From positions 3,658,001 through 3,722,000 of the forward strand of contig NZ_CP031010.1 in NCBI RefSeq assembly GCF_003584565.2: DNA of 64,000 nucleotides, written 5' to 3'. This document shows, in pieces, positions 29,419 to 37,587 of this stretch (the stretch's first letter is position 1; every line of letters starts with the position of its first letter). A program made the position numbers and the translations under genes. A model generated the notes under the pieces. It was not told where the DNA came from, ran no database searches, and worked only from the letters and a program-made list of their open reading frames with translations. Source of the DNA: Alteromonas sp. RKMC-009. GTDB taxonomy: Bacteria; Pseudomonadota; Gammaproteobacteria; Enterobacterales; Alteromonadaceae.

Positions 29419-29511
29419 TTAGGTAGCCAAGCACGAAAACCTAAAAAGCCATATAAACAGTGCCAAGGTAGTATGAGCAGTCTCTTGCCATTGCGTTAAA
29501 AACTCACTCAT
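29419..29511 (-). pseudogene. Short frame MSEFLTQWQE…, probably a gene remnant
   Basis: 30 codons from ATG 29511 with GAGGGA upstream. The first ten codons and the leader match the copy at 27991. After them comes a hydrophobic stretch (TTLALFIWLF) and an early stop, suggesting a truncated membrane protein. Family not recognised. Confidence 0.3.
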
Positions 29512-29610
29512 TGTTCCCTCGTTTTTGGCGATGTTAATCCATCCCTGATTCAATTAATGGCTTTATGGATTGTTGCGTATTTGTACTTTAACTATTGGTG
29601 CGGGGATCAT
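29482..29610. repeat. 129-bp imperfect repeat, copy 2
   Basis: Second copy of 27962-28090, same orientation, 1520 bp away. It ends where the IS3 remnant begins. Confidence 0.7.
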
Positions 29611-29611
29611 T

Positions 29612-29710
29612 TGGCAAGGCCTGACTTTCCTAGACACTTTCTATGTCCTTAAAATACTGCCTGTCATATTCTGTTGGTGACGTGCTTCCGTTGGCAGGAT
29701 GAGGTGTTCC
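29612..29710 (-). mobile_element. Remnant of an IS3-family element (end plus OrfB C-terminus)
   Basis: The end TGGCAAGGCCTGACTTTCC-TAGACA resembles the inverted repeat of the IS3 at 17193. The minus strand then encodes PHPANGSTSPTEYDRQYF and KDIESV-stop, the usual C-terminus of an IS3 OrfB, stop at 29630-29632. The rest of the element is missing. Confidence 0.6.
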
Positions 29711-29868
29711 GGAAGACTATTACATTTGATGATTTTTACTATTACAACCTGATAAGTAAGCGGAAGAGATTTCTTGACATTGTTCGTAGGAATGAGGCCT
29801 GACTTTGCAAAGCTTCTCAATGTAAACATATACCCATGATTTCAATAAAGTAATATATGCGCATTAAT

Positions 29869-29972
29869 TTCAAAATCCCCCGCCTTCGGGTGTGGCGGTT
29901 CGAGTCCGCCCACTGGTACCATTCTCTTCCTTAGCGGAAGAAACAATAAACCGACTTTTTAGTCGGTTTTTT
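29869..29972 (+). repeat. Right attachment repeat: displaced 3' half of tRNA-Leu and terminator
   Basis: Perfect 104-bp copy of 4516-4619. It contains the anticodon loop 3' part, variable arm, T arm, CCA and the terminator, but no 5' half, so it is not a functional tRNA. It marks the island's right end. Confidence 0.93.
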
Positions 29973-30076
29973 GTTTCTGATATTAAGCAGTTGTCCCCAC
30001 ACCCTTTTGATAAAAGTTCTTTTATTAAAAAACACTATCCGAATGTGGAGTAACTAAATGCAAAGTTTGATGCGAA

Positions 30077-30436
30077 TCAGAGTTTTTCTATCTCTGCAAG
30101 CATCTGGCTGAACTCTGCCAGTTCAACTTCAAGATACTCACCACCATCACGCCATTCAACGCCGACCAGGACATTGTCTTCGGCCAGGTCTTCCAGCCAG
30201 AACTCCAGCCAGTCAGAAACGGAAATGGATTTAGGAATGTAATCTTCCCACTCATCGGTGCAATGTTCACGAGCCATTTCTGCGTCAGACCAGACAGGCA
30301 TCACATCAGTGTTTTCGAAGTTAACCGAGTCGACAATCACCCACCCCTCTGTGGTTTTATCCTGTAGCGCCCATAACTCTTGGGTACTTTTAACTTTTGT
30401 CATGAAGTCGGCTGAATTTGAAGAAGTATTTGTCAT
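30077..30436 (-). CDS. DUF2750 family protein
   Basis: A 119-residue acidic cytosolic protein. It matches the DUF2750 pattern: LWALQDKTTEGWVIVDS near residue 21, then an alternating strand-helix core with MPVWSDAEMAREHC and ISVSDWLEFWLEDL. Function of the family is unknown. It stands alone on its strand just outside the island, so it is core genome; the divergent gene to its right is a MAPEG protein. Confidence 0.75.
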   Translation of the reverse strand: MTNTSSNSADFMTKVKSTQELWALQDKTTEGWVIVDSVNFENTDVMPVWSDAEMAREHCTDEWEDYIPKSISVSDWLEFWLEDLAEDNVLVGVEWRDGGEYLEVELAEFSQMLAEIEKL

Positions 30437-30668
30437 AGAAAACGTTGGTTAGAGGATTAGACTCAATATGATAATTGGTGAACACGTGACTAGCCAGTGA
30501 ATAACTCATGTTGTTCCGGCAATACGGGCCCCTTTATGTTCTTTTGGGTTGTGTGATAGCGGTTTAGATTTCTGTCTGAATGACGGGGTAAGTACTTTTA
30601 ATTTCTGCGACGATCTTCCGCTCCTTAAGCTGCGTAGAAATGTCAGGGAAATTCAGGAGTACAGGGGA

Positions 30669-31091
30669 ATGTTTACGATCTACGCTTATTCCTTAGCAGG
30701 GTTGCTGGTAATTGCAGCGACTGTTTTCGTGCAAAACATCGTGGCAGCCGTCGCCCACAGGAAGCAATCAAGTTATATTCCGGGCAAAGTGAGCGATGAG
30801 TTAAGTCACGATAGCTTTGTGTTCCGAAGCCATCGCACGTTTCACAACTCATTAGAGAATATTCATCAGTTTACTTTGCCGGCACTGATTTGTATTTTTC
30901 TCGGCGCGCCCACCACAATACTCGCCGTACTGATTTGGTTGTATGCTGCGGTGCGCATTATTCACATGTCGCTCTACTACGCAATAGCCACTGAGAAAAA
31001 TCCCAGCCCCAGAAGCTACTTTTATATGACAGGCGTGCTACTCACTGTTGGCGTGTATGGTCTTGGCCTTTATGCGCTGTTCACGCCCTGA
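30669..31091 (+). CDS. MAPEG family membrane protein
   Basis: 140 residues with about four helices, of the MAPEG superfamily (membrane proteins in eicosanoid and glutathione metabolism; bacterial roles mostly unknown). Typical stretches: QNIVAAVAHRKQSSYIPG after helix 1 and FRSHRTFHNSLENIHQFTLPALI before helix 2, holding the conserved Asn and Arg. I chose the ATG at 30669, preceded by CAGGAG/AGGGGA; the frame is open 40 codons upstream but that part is not like the family. Confidence 0.8.
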   Translation: MFTIYAYSLAGLLVIAATVFVQNIVAAVAHRKQSSYIPGKVSDELSHDSFVFRSHRTFHNSLENIHQFTLPALICIFLGAPTTILAVLIWLYAAVRIIHMSLYYAIATEKNPSPRSYFYMTGVLLTVGVYGLGLYALFTP

Positions 31092-31154
31092 GTTTGGCTT
31101 ACCGGCTTTTCCGAATGATGCAATCAGGCCGGTTTCCCCACCGGCCCGGGAATT

Positions 31155-31187
31155 GATGCACTTCAGGCCATGAAGTGCATCATTTTT
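31155..31187 (+). terminator. Terminator after the MAPEG gene
   Basis: Stem GATGCACTTC / GAAGTGCATC with loop AGGCCAT, followed by ATTTTT. It lies in the gap between two convergent genes. Confidence 0.75.
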
Positions 31188-31204
31188 CTCACCTGCTCAG
31201 GCTG

Positions 31205-33091
31205 CTACTGAGAAGGCAGAACATTGAAAGTCACTGAACTCGGGTGCGCCGCGTCGTGGTAGATGGTGTGCTGAGCACGGACGAAATCTTCTTCAGTCGC
31301 ATGAAAGATATTATCCACGTAAGTTTGCGGATTCATATCAAGGAACGGGAAGATAGAGCTTTGGATCTGGATTTGTAATCTGTGGCCCCGTTTAAAGTCG
31401 TGCAACAAATCGTACAGCTCAAAAGAGACCTGAGTCGGTTTGCCCGGTTCAAAGGGTTTGGGCTCAGAGAAGCTGTCACGGAAACGTCCGCGGATAATGC
31501 CCCAGCGCACCAGTTCATGGCGGTCACCGGTTTCTTTGTCCACTTCATTGGTGTTTTCATCCACGCCCGGGAACACATCAATAATTTTCACCACAAAATC
31601 CGCTGCGGTTTTATCCGTGGACACCCACAGGTTCACGTTCACTTCACCGGCAACGGTCATATCACTTGTCATGGGCTCGGTTTCAAATTTCAGCACATCC
31701 GGACGGCGGGCGGTGAAACGCTGATCTTCAGCCATATAAGGGCGATCCCATCCACGGCTGATTGCTGCAGAATGAGGTACAGGATTACGGGGGTCGGATA
31801 CATAGTCTGAAGCACCGCCATCTTTATCCGGTTTGTTCTCAGACAAACTGTCATCATTTGTCAGATACAGTGTTTTTTCACTGGTATCAGCAGGTGGCCA
31901 CTGCCCGAAGAAACGCCAGCGGTTCGCACCGGTTTCAAACATGGTTGCAGTCTGCTCGTACTTATCTTCCGACTCTTCCTTCAGGTGCTGGTTAAAGAAC
32001 GGCAACAGAACATTGTCACGGAACCACACACTGGTTTCGAAGCCGAACTGCGCTTCGCCCATATTAGAGCCTTTATCACCAATCCACTGACCGTGATACC
32101 AGGGGCCCATGACAATTTGCACATTGTCACGTTTGTTCTCGTGCGACATAGTCTGATAAGTCGCCAGCGGACCATACAAGTCTTCGGTATCGTACCAGCC
32201 ACCCACAACCAGCACGGCAGGCTTTACCTTATCGAGATGCTGCAGAACATTGCGAGCCTGCCAGTAGTCGTCATAGTTCGGGTGTTCAGTCAGTTCATTC
32301 CAGAACGGTCGCTCGCCATGGAAATAGTTTTTGTTAACGTTGGCCAGCGGCCCGAGGTCGCGGAAGAACTCATAACCGTCAGGCGTAGTGGCTTTGCGTC
32401 CTTCAAGACGGTAAGGATACGGCTCTGTACGGGGCGCATCGAAAGTATCAAAAAACAGGAATGCCATAGGTGTAGAAAACGCACCGTTGCGGTGAAAGTC
32501 ATCGAAGAACCAGTCGGCAATAGGCGCCTGCGGAGAAATAGCTTTAAGGGCTTTGTGACTGTTGATACCGGAAACCGATGTATAGTACCCGGGATAGGAA
32601 ATGCCCCACTGCCCTACCCGGCCATTGTTGTTGGGTACATTTTTTACCAGCCATTCGATAGTGTCGTAAGCGTCTGTGGCATCATCAACAGCGTCTTTTC
32701 CGCGTTTGTATGCGTCCTGCGGGCGCATGTTTACAAACTCCCCCTCAGACATTTGTTTGCCGCGAACATCCTGGAAAACAAAAATGTAGCCTTCCTGTTC
32801 GAACTTCTCACTGGGTCCTAAACGGGTTTTAAAATCTGACGAGCCATAGGGCGCAACGCGATAGGGTGTACGCTGCATTAGCATAGGCCAGCTTTTACTC
32901 TGATCGTAAGGTATATAGACCGAAGTAAACAGTTTTGTGCCATCCCGCATGGGGATGTTGTATTCATATTTAGCGTAGTGTGAACGGATATATTCCGCAC
33001 GGGTATCTTTGTCAGGTGCTGCAGAAACAGCGGGAGTCATCACGCAACTGGCAATAACCAGCATGGCGTAGCGAAGGTATCGCATAAGCAT
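31205..33091 (-). CDS. Secreted CocE/NonD-type alpha/beta hydrolase (peptidase S15 family)
   Basis: 628 residues with a signal peptide (cleavage near VSA|APDK). The X-Pro dipeptidyl-peptidase/CocE catalytic domain has the nucleophile in GRVGQWGISYPGYYTS (about residue 162-177). The C-terminal jellyroll-like XPDC domain is at about 415-620. It hydrolyses ester or amide bonds of acyl compounds or peptides in the periplasm; the substrate is unknown. No neighbours on its strand. Confidence 0.88.
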   Translation of the reverse strand: MLMRYLRYAMLVIASCVMTPAVSAAPDKDTRAEYIRSHYAKYEYNIPMRDGTKLFTSVYIPYDQSKSWPMLMQRTPYRVAPYGSSDFKTRLGPSEKFEQEGYIFVFQDVRGKQMSEGEFVNMRPQDAYKRGKDAVDDATDAYDTIEWLVKNVPNNNGRVGQWGISYPGYYTSVSGINSHKALKAISPQAPIADWFFDDFHRNGAFSTPMAFLFFDTFDAPRTEPYPYRLEGRKATTPDGYEFFRDLGPLANVNKNYFHGERPFWNELTEHPNYDDYWQARNVLQHLDKVKPAVLVVGGWYDTEDLYGPLATYQTMSHENKRDNVQIVMGPWYHGQWIGDKGSNMGEAQFGFETSVWFRDNVLLPFFNQHLKEESEDKYEQTATMFETGANRWRFFGQWPPADTSEKTLYLTNDDSLSENKPDKDGGASDYVSDPRNPVPHSAAISRGWDRPYMAEDQRFTARRPDVLKFETEPMTSDMTVAGEVNVNLWVSTDKTAADFVVKIIDVFPGVDENTNEVDKETGDRHELVRWGIIRGRFRDSFSEPKPFEPGKPTQVSFELYDLLHDFKRGHRLQIQIQSSIFPFLDMNPQTYVDNIFHATEEDFVRAQHTIYHDAAHPSSVTFNVLPSQ

Positions 33092-33404
33092 CCTCTTTTT
33101 ATATGTGCCGGTAACCGGCTCTGGGAGACAGACAACGGCATCTGTCGTGATATCACCTTATCACAGCGGGCAGGAGAAATTATTCCGCAGCGCTCTCGTT
33201 TAGCCCGGAGGTTCAGGCACTTATCGATTTGATGGAAGATGTGAGTCTTAGCGTACATCAGGCGCACATTTTATCAGCAACGTTGTTGTATCCCCCGGCG
33301 AGCTCCGGGAAATTAAGAAGGGTAAATTTCAAACAGAATGGTTGACGAAGTATGTCGTGAACGATAATAATTCTCAATACTATTTAACTAAGTGAGTCTG
33401 AGTG
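33092..33404. other. Gap before the small zinc-ribbon gene
   Basis: 313 bp holding the upstream region of the minus-strand hydrolase and a Fur-box-like site (33360-33378, annotated separately). No gene seen. Confidence 0.45.
33360..33378 (+). promoter_or_regulatory. Fur-box-like site
   Basis: AACGATAATAATTCTCAAT matches the 7-1-7 Fur consensus (AATGATAATNATTATCATT) at 15 of 18 defined positions. It lies 26 bp before the start of the small zinc-ribbon gene, where it would block transcription in iron-replete cells. Confidence 0.6.
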
Positions 33405-33713
33405 ATGCTCAAACAACTTGTTGCCAGACGATGCCCTTGTTGTTCGCATGAAGTGCTGTTCTCCCACCGGCTGCTCTTTCTGATCAGGGAGCCTGTAACC
33501 TGCCGTTATTGCACGAAAACACTCAGACCGGATATCCGGACCATGAGTTTTAATATGTTCTGGCTGAGCATGACAGTAGCGTGGATGGTCCTGAGGTACA
33601 CTTCACTCACGGACATTTTCGCTTTCATGGTCGCGGTATGCAGTGCGAATCTTTTATTACCCGCATTCGATTTATTATTTCCTCTTGAGGAAAGCATCAA
33701 CAGTCCGGAGTAG
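33405..33713 (+). CDS. Small membrane protein with zinc-ribbon motif
   Basis: 102 residues. Two CxxC knuckles, RRCPCCSHEV (about residue 8) and VTCRYCTKTL (about 31), can hold one Zn2+; two hydrophobic helices follow (about 47-64 and 66-90). The stretch MSFNMFWLSMTVAWMVLR is typical of small bacterial zinc-ribbon membrane proteins without known function. ATG at 33405 is preferred over the overlapping GTG at 33402. A strong Fur-box-like site precedes it, so iron-starvation expression is likely. Converges on sdhD. Confidence 0.6.
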   Translation: MLKQLVARRCPCCSHEVLFSHRLLFLIREPVTCRYCTKTLRPDIRTMSFNMFWLSMTVAWMVLRYTSLTDIFAFMVAVCSANLLLPAFDLLFPLEESINSPE

Positions 33714-33763
33714 CGATCAGCTCATCCGGACGGTATTGATTCACTAAGCGTTAGCCCGATCCC

Positions 33764-34102
33764 TCAGGACATTCCCCACAGAATGTATAAGCCGAATAGC
33801 AGAAAGCCTGCTGTGACTACGGTATAAAATGTGTGGAAGGCCGCAGAAAAACCGGCCACAGGTACTTTCTGGGTGTAATCAGTGCCGATTTGCCAACCTG
33901 CCAGCAGAGAGTTCAGCATCACAACAACAAGAGTGATTGTTGAGTAGAGTTTAAATCCAGTTGACTGATGAAATGCAGTCCAGCTTTCGTAGTCAACATT
34001 CTCCATTGTGAAAACGCTCACCAGATAAAATATCGCATAAGCAAAAATCATCACGTTACTGATCCGCTGGAATATCCACTCTTTTACGCCATTTCGCTTC
34101 AT
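33764..34102 (-). CDS. sdhD: Orphan succinate dehydrogenase membrane subunit D, haem ligand missing
   Basis: 112 residues with three helices; anchors the dehydrogenase and helps form the quinone site. The family N-terminus NGVKEWIFQRISNVMIF and the quinone-contacting TDY motif (E. coli Tyr83) are present. In E. coli the haem b ligand is His71 (HAWIGMWQVLTDY); here the aligned stretch NSLLAGWQIGTDY has Asn. ATG at 34102 is chosen, 5 bp after the sdhC stop. No sdhA or sdhB follows: the next gene is convergent. Confidence 0.8.
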   Translation of the reverse strand: MKRNGVKEWIFQRISNVMIFAYAIFYLVSVFTMENVDYESWTAFHQSTGFKLYSTITLVVVMLNSLLAGWQIGTDYTQKVPVAGFSAAFHTFYTVVTAGFLLFGLYILWGMS

Positions 34103-34107
34103 GTCAG

Positions 34108-34488
34108 TTAATCCCAAACCCAAAATCCGAACAACACACTCAACAATATGCCTGATGCAATAGCCACCTGCGATATCAGCTTGCCACCTTCAAGTGTTTC
34201 AAAATAACCAAACTCCTGAATGAGATGTTTTATTCCACCCATCATGTAGTAGCCCAGCGCGGTGAGAAAACCCCAGGTAAAAAATTGCGCGATGAAGTTG
34301 CCGCTGATAAGTAACTGCACATTTTCAAAGCCTTCAGCACCTTGCAGAGAAAGAAACAATAACGGCAGAAACCAGGCCAGAGAGAACCAGATAATCACAG
34401 CACATATCCGGTGTAAAATGGAGGCCAGCCCCATTACCGGCAACTTGATGGTAGTTAAGTCCATATTACGTGGACGGGTGTCTTTCAT
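34108..34488 (-). CDS. sdhC: Orphan succinate dehydrogenase cytochrome b556 subunit, haem ligand missing
   Basis: 126 residues, three helices. Clear SdhC features: RPRNMDLTTIKLPVMGLASILHR, which keeps the quinone-site Ser27 and Arg31 of E. coli numbering, and the helix-3 pattern TALGYYMMGGIKHLIQEFGY. At the position of the E. coli haem ligand His84 (ALAYHVVVG) there is Tyr. With the loss of the SdhD ligand this pair lacks both axial histidines. In most relatives sdhCD heads an sdhCDAB operon; here no sdhAB is present, so this is a second, stand-alone pair. Confidence 0.85.
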   Translation of the reverse strand: MKDTRPRNMDLTTIKLPVMGLASILHRICAVIIWFSLAWFLPLLFLSLQGAEGFENVQLLISGNFIAQFFTWGFLTALGYYMMGGIKHLIQEFGYFETLEGGKLISQVAIASGILLSVLFGFWVWD

Positions 34489-34667
34489 TCAGAAACTCCT
34501 GTAATCATACTTCTGGTAAACACGACAATACCTGAACCTTCGTTCAGTAAACACACTCATTCTGCATTTTCATATCAGGGAATCAAATAGTGTGCGGAAA
34601 TTACTTAGCCCTTCGGAAATAAAAAGTTTCCATGATTTAAGCGCTGGTAATTTACTGCCTCGCACGT

Positions 34668-34686
34668 GATAATAATAATTCTTATT
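34668..34686 (+). promoter_or_regulatory. Fur-box-like site upstream of the DUF6607 gene
   Basis: GATAATAATAATTCTTATT resembles GATAATGATAATCATTATC (15 of 19 positions). It lies 34 bp before the ATG of the DUF6607 gene and 180 bp from the start of the divergent sdhC. Weaker than the 33360 site. Confidence 0.5.
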
Positions 34687-34720
34687 TGCAATAAGATACT
34701 TCATTTTATAAACGCCGACA

Positions 34721-35920
34721 ATGAACACCGGAGCTTTTCTTATGCCAGACGCCGTACTCAGATCTTCTTTCTGCCGCACACTATTCGGGGCGTTTATCAC
34801 GTTAATCAGCCTGAATAGCTATGGAAACGGTGAACCGGCTGAAGCTGCAAAAGCAGGCAAGTGTGCAGCAATACCCCAATACGTGTTTGGCTGGCAATTC
34901 GTAGACGAGCCTTGCAACTTCAAGCCACGTGGCGGCACATCAACAGGTAACAGCACAACAAAAGATCTTACCCCTTCCCCGCACTGGCTGAAACTGCAAA
35001 CGGAAGACATGGATAAATTTGAGCGGGACCGGCAGGCCATACTGGCGATGTCGGGGTATTTTCGTGTGGGATTCGACTTTATCGAAACCATGGGGTTCAC
35101 TAAAAATTACACGCCTGCGGCCCCCTATCGCTCCTGGGGCACGGAAATGGTGATTGTTGTCGACAATGAACCTGAATTTATCAGCCTTCAGCACATTATG
35201 GTGATGTATTTTGTTGGTGAAGACGGAAAGATCAGTGAGCCAATGGTGATGAAACACTGGCGGCAAGACTGGGAATACGAGAAGCCATCAGAGTTTGTAT
35301 ATACCGGCAATAGTGTATGGCGAAAGCATGAGTTCACCGGTCAGGATATTGAAGGCACCTGGTCTCAGTCGGTTTATCAGGTAGACGACTCGCCACGATA
35401 TGAGTCTCACGGTAAATGGCAGCACAAAGGAAACCGCTCAGAGTGGATAAGCGAGTTAACCTGGCGGCCACTTCCCCGGCGGGAAAGCAGTGTGAGACAG
35501 GATTACCAGATCCTTGAAGGGATAAATAAACACATTATTTTACCCGATGGCTGGGTACAGGAAGAAGAAAACTACAAGCTGGTAATAAATAATACCGGCA
35601 AACCGGCCTCACCGGCTCCGTACCTTGCAAAAGAACTGGGGATTGCCCGTTACGAGCGCATCAAAGACCACGACTTTACGCCCGGCGAAGCATACTGGGA
35701 AGCAACATCATCATTCTGGAGAAACGTTCGTGAGGTGTGGTCCTCACTGATTGCTGAGAACACGTCCATTGAAATCAACAAGCAGGCAGACGGCAAGTTC
35801 ATGTTCATGCCATTCTTCGACTACGCCCAAAACGTCAGTGGCAGCGGCCCTGTTGACCCTTCGACGGAGCAGCAAAAAATAAGAAACATGCTGGCGCCGT
35901 TTACAGAGCCAGCACGTTAA
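34721..35920 (+). CDS. DUF6607 family secreted protein
   Basis: 399 residues; a signal peptide (about residues 9-36, ending near SYG|NGEP) precedes a domain of unknown function best matching DUF6607 (RVGFDFIETMGFTKNYTPAAPYRSWGTEMVIVVD; SGKWQHKG-like strands; EGINKHIILPDGWVQEE). Repeated Trp- and Tyr-rich strands suggest a beta-rich, lipocalin-like periplasmic protein. A Fur-box-like site upstream suggests iron control. Convergent with an amidohydrolase; the inverted repeat AGCGAAGGCG / CGCCTTCGCT at about 35931-35960 lies between the two stops. Confidence 0.65.
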   Translation: MNTGAFLMPDAVLRSSFCRTLFGAFITLISLNSYGNGEPAEAAKAGKCAAIPQYVFGWQFVDEPCNFKPRGGTSTGNSTTKDLTPSPHWLKLQTEDMDKFERDRQAILAMSGYFRVGFDFIETMGFTKNYTPAAPYRSWGTEMVIVVDNEPEFISLQHIMVMYFVGEDGKISEPMVMKHWRQDWEYEKPSEFVYTGNSVWRKHEFTGQDIEGTWSQSVYQVDDSPRYESHGKWQHKGNRSEWISELTWRPLPRRESSVRQDYQILEGINKHIILPDGWVQEEENYKLVINNTGKPASPAPYLAKELGIARYERIKDHDFTPGEAYWEATSSFWRNVREVWSSLIAENTSIEINKQADGKFMFMPFFDYAQNVSGSGPVDPSTEQQKIRNMLAPFTEPAR

Positions 35921-35941
35921 CGGGGTTATCAGCGAAGGCGA

Positions 35942-37492
35942 CTACAGTTCCGCCTTCGCTTCCTTCACCAGTCTGCGAACATCTTCCAGCAACTGCTGAG
36001 CATCGTATACGATGCCGTCCTTGATGGTGTAACGCACCGCTTTTTTGCGTACAGGCTCGTTGTTCTCATCCAGTTGGAAATGGCCGGTGCCGTAAAGTAA
36101 CTTGAAGTTTTCCAGCGGATTACCATCTACAACAACCATGTCGGCATTTTTACCTACGGCAAGACTGCCAATTTTATCGTCGAGACCTAAGGCTTCTGCG
36201 CCATTTAATGTGGCTGCCTGAATGACTTCCAGCGGATGGAAACCGGCTTCCTGTAGTAATTCCAGTTCACGGATGTAAGCAAAACCGTAGATTTTATAGA
36301 TGTAACCGGCGTCGGAACCGGTAGTCACCCTGCCACCATGGTTTTTATAGTCATTAAGAAATGTCATCCAGCGGCGGTAGTTGTTGCGCCAGTTGATTTC
36401 ATCCTGCGTGGTCCAGTTGAACCAGTAGCTGCCGTGTGCATACCGGCTGGGTTCAAAGAACTCCCACAGCACGGGTAAGGTGTAATCGTCATGCCATACG
36501 GCCTGACGCTCACGCATAAGATCCCGGCTGGCTTCATAAATTGTCAGTGTAGGGTCGATGGTGAAGTCCAGGTCGATAAGCTCGTCTCTTACCTGCTGCC
36601 ACTTCTCACTGCCGGGAGCTGCCGCCTGAAGCCAGAGTTTTCCGGATTCAGAAAACCGGTGCTGCTCGTCGTTGTAATTATAATGTGAGGGGTAGTCCTG
36701 AATAACTTTATCTTCAAACAGCGCTTCCGGCAGTCCGTACCAGTGTTCCATAGAGGTTAAACCTAACCGGGCAGAATCCAGTGCATTGGTTCCCATCACG
36801 TTCAGCTGGGCATGATGCATCATGGTGCCTAAACCCTGCTTCTTAGCTTCGTCTAAGGCTGCCGCCATAATTTTGGGGCTGGCACCGAAAAACTTGATGC
36901 CCTTCGCACCTTTACGGGCGATGTCTTTCACCCAGATTCTTGCCTGCTTCTCTGTGGAAACCGGCTGATCGCCGCCCATACCAAAACCCACATAAGGCAC
37001 AATTCGCGGAGCAACAATTTCATTTTTATCACTGCGCGCCTGATGCTCCAGCACCCAGTCTGCGCCGTTGAAGCTGCCGGGTTCGCGGATGGTGGTAATA
37101 CCGTGAGCCAGCCACAACTTAAACACATACTCAGCGGGAATATTGTCGGCAGAACCGCCAATGTGGCCATGCATATCAATAAAACCCGGCAATACGTACT
37201 GGCCCTGAATGTCGATTTCCTTATCACCGCTTTTCAGCTCAGGACGGCTGTATTTAATCGGTACGCCCGGGTGGCCCACCGATACAATTTGTGTAATTTT
37301 GCCATTCTCAATCACAATATCCACAGGACCCTGAGGGGGTGCACCTTCGCCTGAGATAATGTTGCCGCCTCTCAGAATAAGACGGGATGCTTCCATACCT
37401 TCACCGGCCTTTCTGTCAGGCGCTTTACTGCCCGGTGTGGCGGCAGCCTGAAATGACAATGTGATACAAAGCGCCAGAATAAATTTTTTCAT
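35942..37492 (-). CDS. Secreted amidohydrolase (imidazolonepropionase-like)
   Basis: 516 residues with signal peptide (cleavage near AAA|TPGS). Metal-dependent hydrolase of the amidohydrolase superfamily: N-terminal beta sandwich (RLILRGGNIISGEG), HxH motif in PGFIDMHGHIGG (about residue 106), the His of MMHHAQLN (about 224), and the Asp of TTGSDAGYIYK (about 400). The C-terminal ATLNGAEALGLDDKIGSLAVGKNADMVVVDG is characteristic. Likely cleaves a cyclic amide or a prolyl peptide in the periplasm; substrate unknown. Downstream of the halogenase pair on the same strand, with a 95-bp gap. Confidence 0.88.
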   Translation of the reverse strand: MKKFILALCITLSFQAAATPGSKAPDRKAGEGMEASRLILRGGNIISGEGAPPQGPVDIVIENGKITQIVSVGHPGVPIKYSRPELKSGDKEIDIQGQYVLPGFIDMHGHIGGSADNIPAEYVFKLWLAHGITTIREPGSFNGADWVLEHQARSDKNEIVAPRIVPYVGFGMGGDQPVSTEKQARIWVKDIARKGAKGIKFFGASPKIMAAALDEAKKQGLGTMMHHAQLNVMGTNALDSARLGLTSMEHWYGLPEALFEDKVIQDYPSHYNYNDEQHRFSESGKLWLQAAAPGSEKWQQVRDELIDLDFTIDPTLTIYEASRDLMRERQAVWHDDYTLPVLWEFFEPSRYAHGSYWFNWTTQDEINWRNNYRRWMTFLNDYKNHGGRVTTGSDAGYIYKIYGFAYIRELELLQEAGFHPLEVIQAATLNGAEALGLDDKIGSLAVGKNADMVVVDGNPLENFKLLYGTGHFQLDENNEPVRKKAVRYTIKDGIVYDAQQLLEDVRRLVKEAKAEL

Positions 37493-37587
37493 TGCCTTAC
37501 CTTGAAGCTATTATAATCAAAGGCCTATCATCACTCATTGTCAAATACATGCGCAAGCGCATCTTGCCGGGATTCGAACACTCGCTC

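Larger units (their letters stand above)
28828..29640. other. Decayed segment near the island's right end
   Basis: About 810 bp with no intact gene of normal size. It holds a broken small membrane-protein gene (29097-29225), a short frame 29419-29511 and the second copy of the 129-bp repeat. An inverted repeat GACATTTG / CAAATGTT spans about 29042-29073. Confidence 0.55.

Noticed and set aside
29869..29972. Second tRNA-Leu gene at the right end
   Set aside because: Only the 3' half and terminator are present; the D arm and acceptor 5' strand are missing.
31985..32821. 278-codon open frame antisense to the CocE hydrolase
   Set aside because: It is a mirror frame of a clear hydrolase gene with no ribosome site or recognisable protein features.
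34570..34800. 76-codon minus-strand frame between sdhC and the DUF6607 gene
   Set aside because: It overlaps the DUF6607 start and the Fur-like site; no ribosome site.
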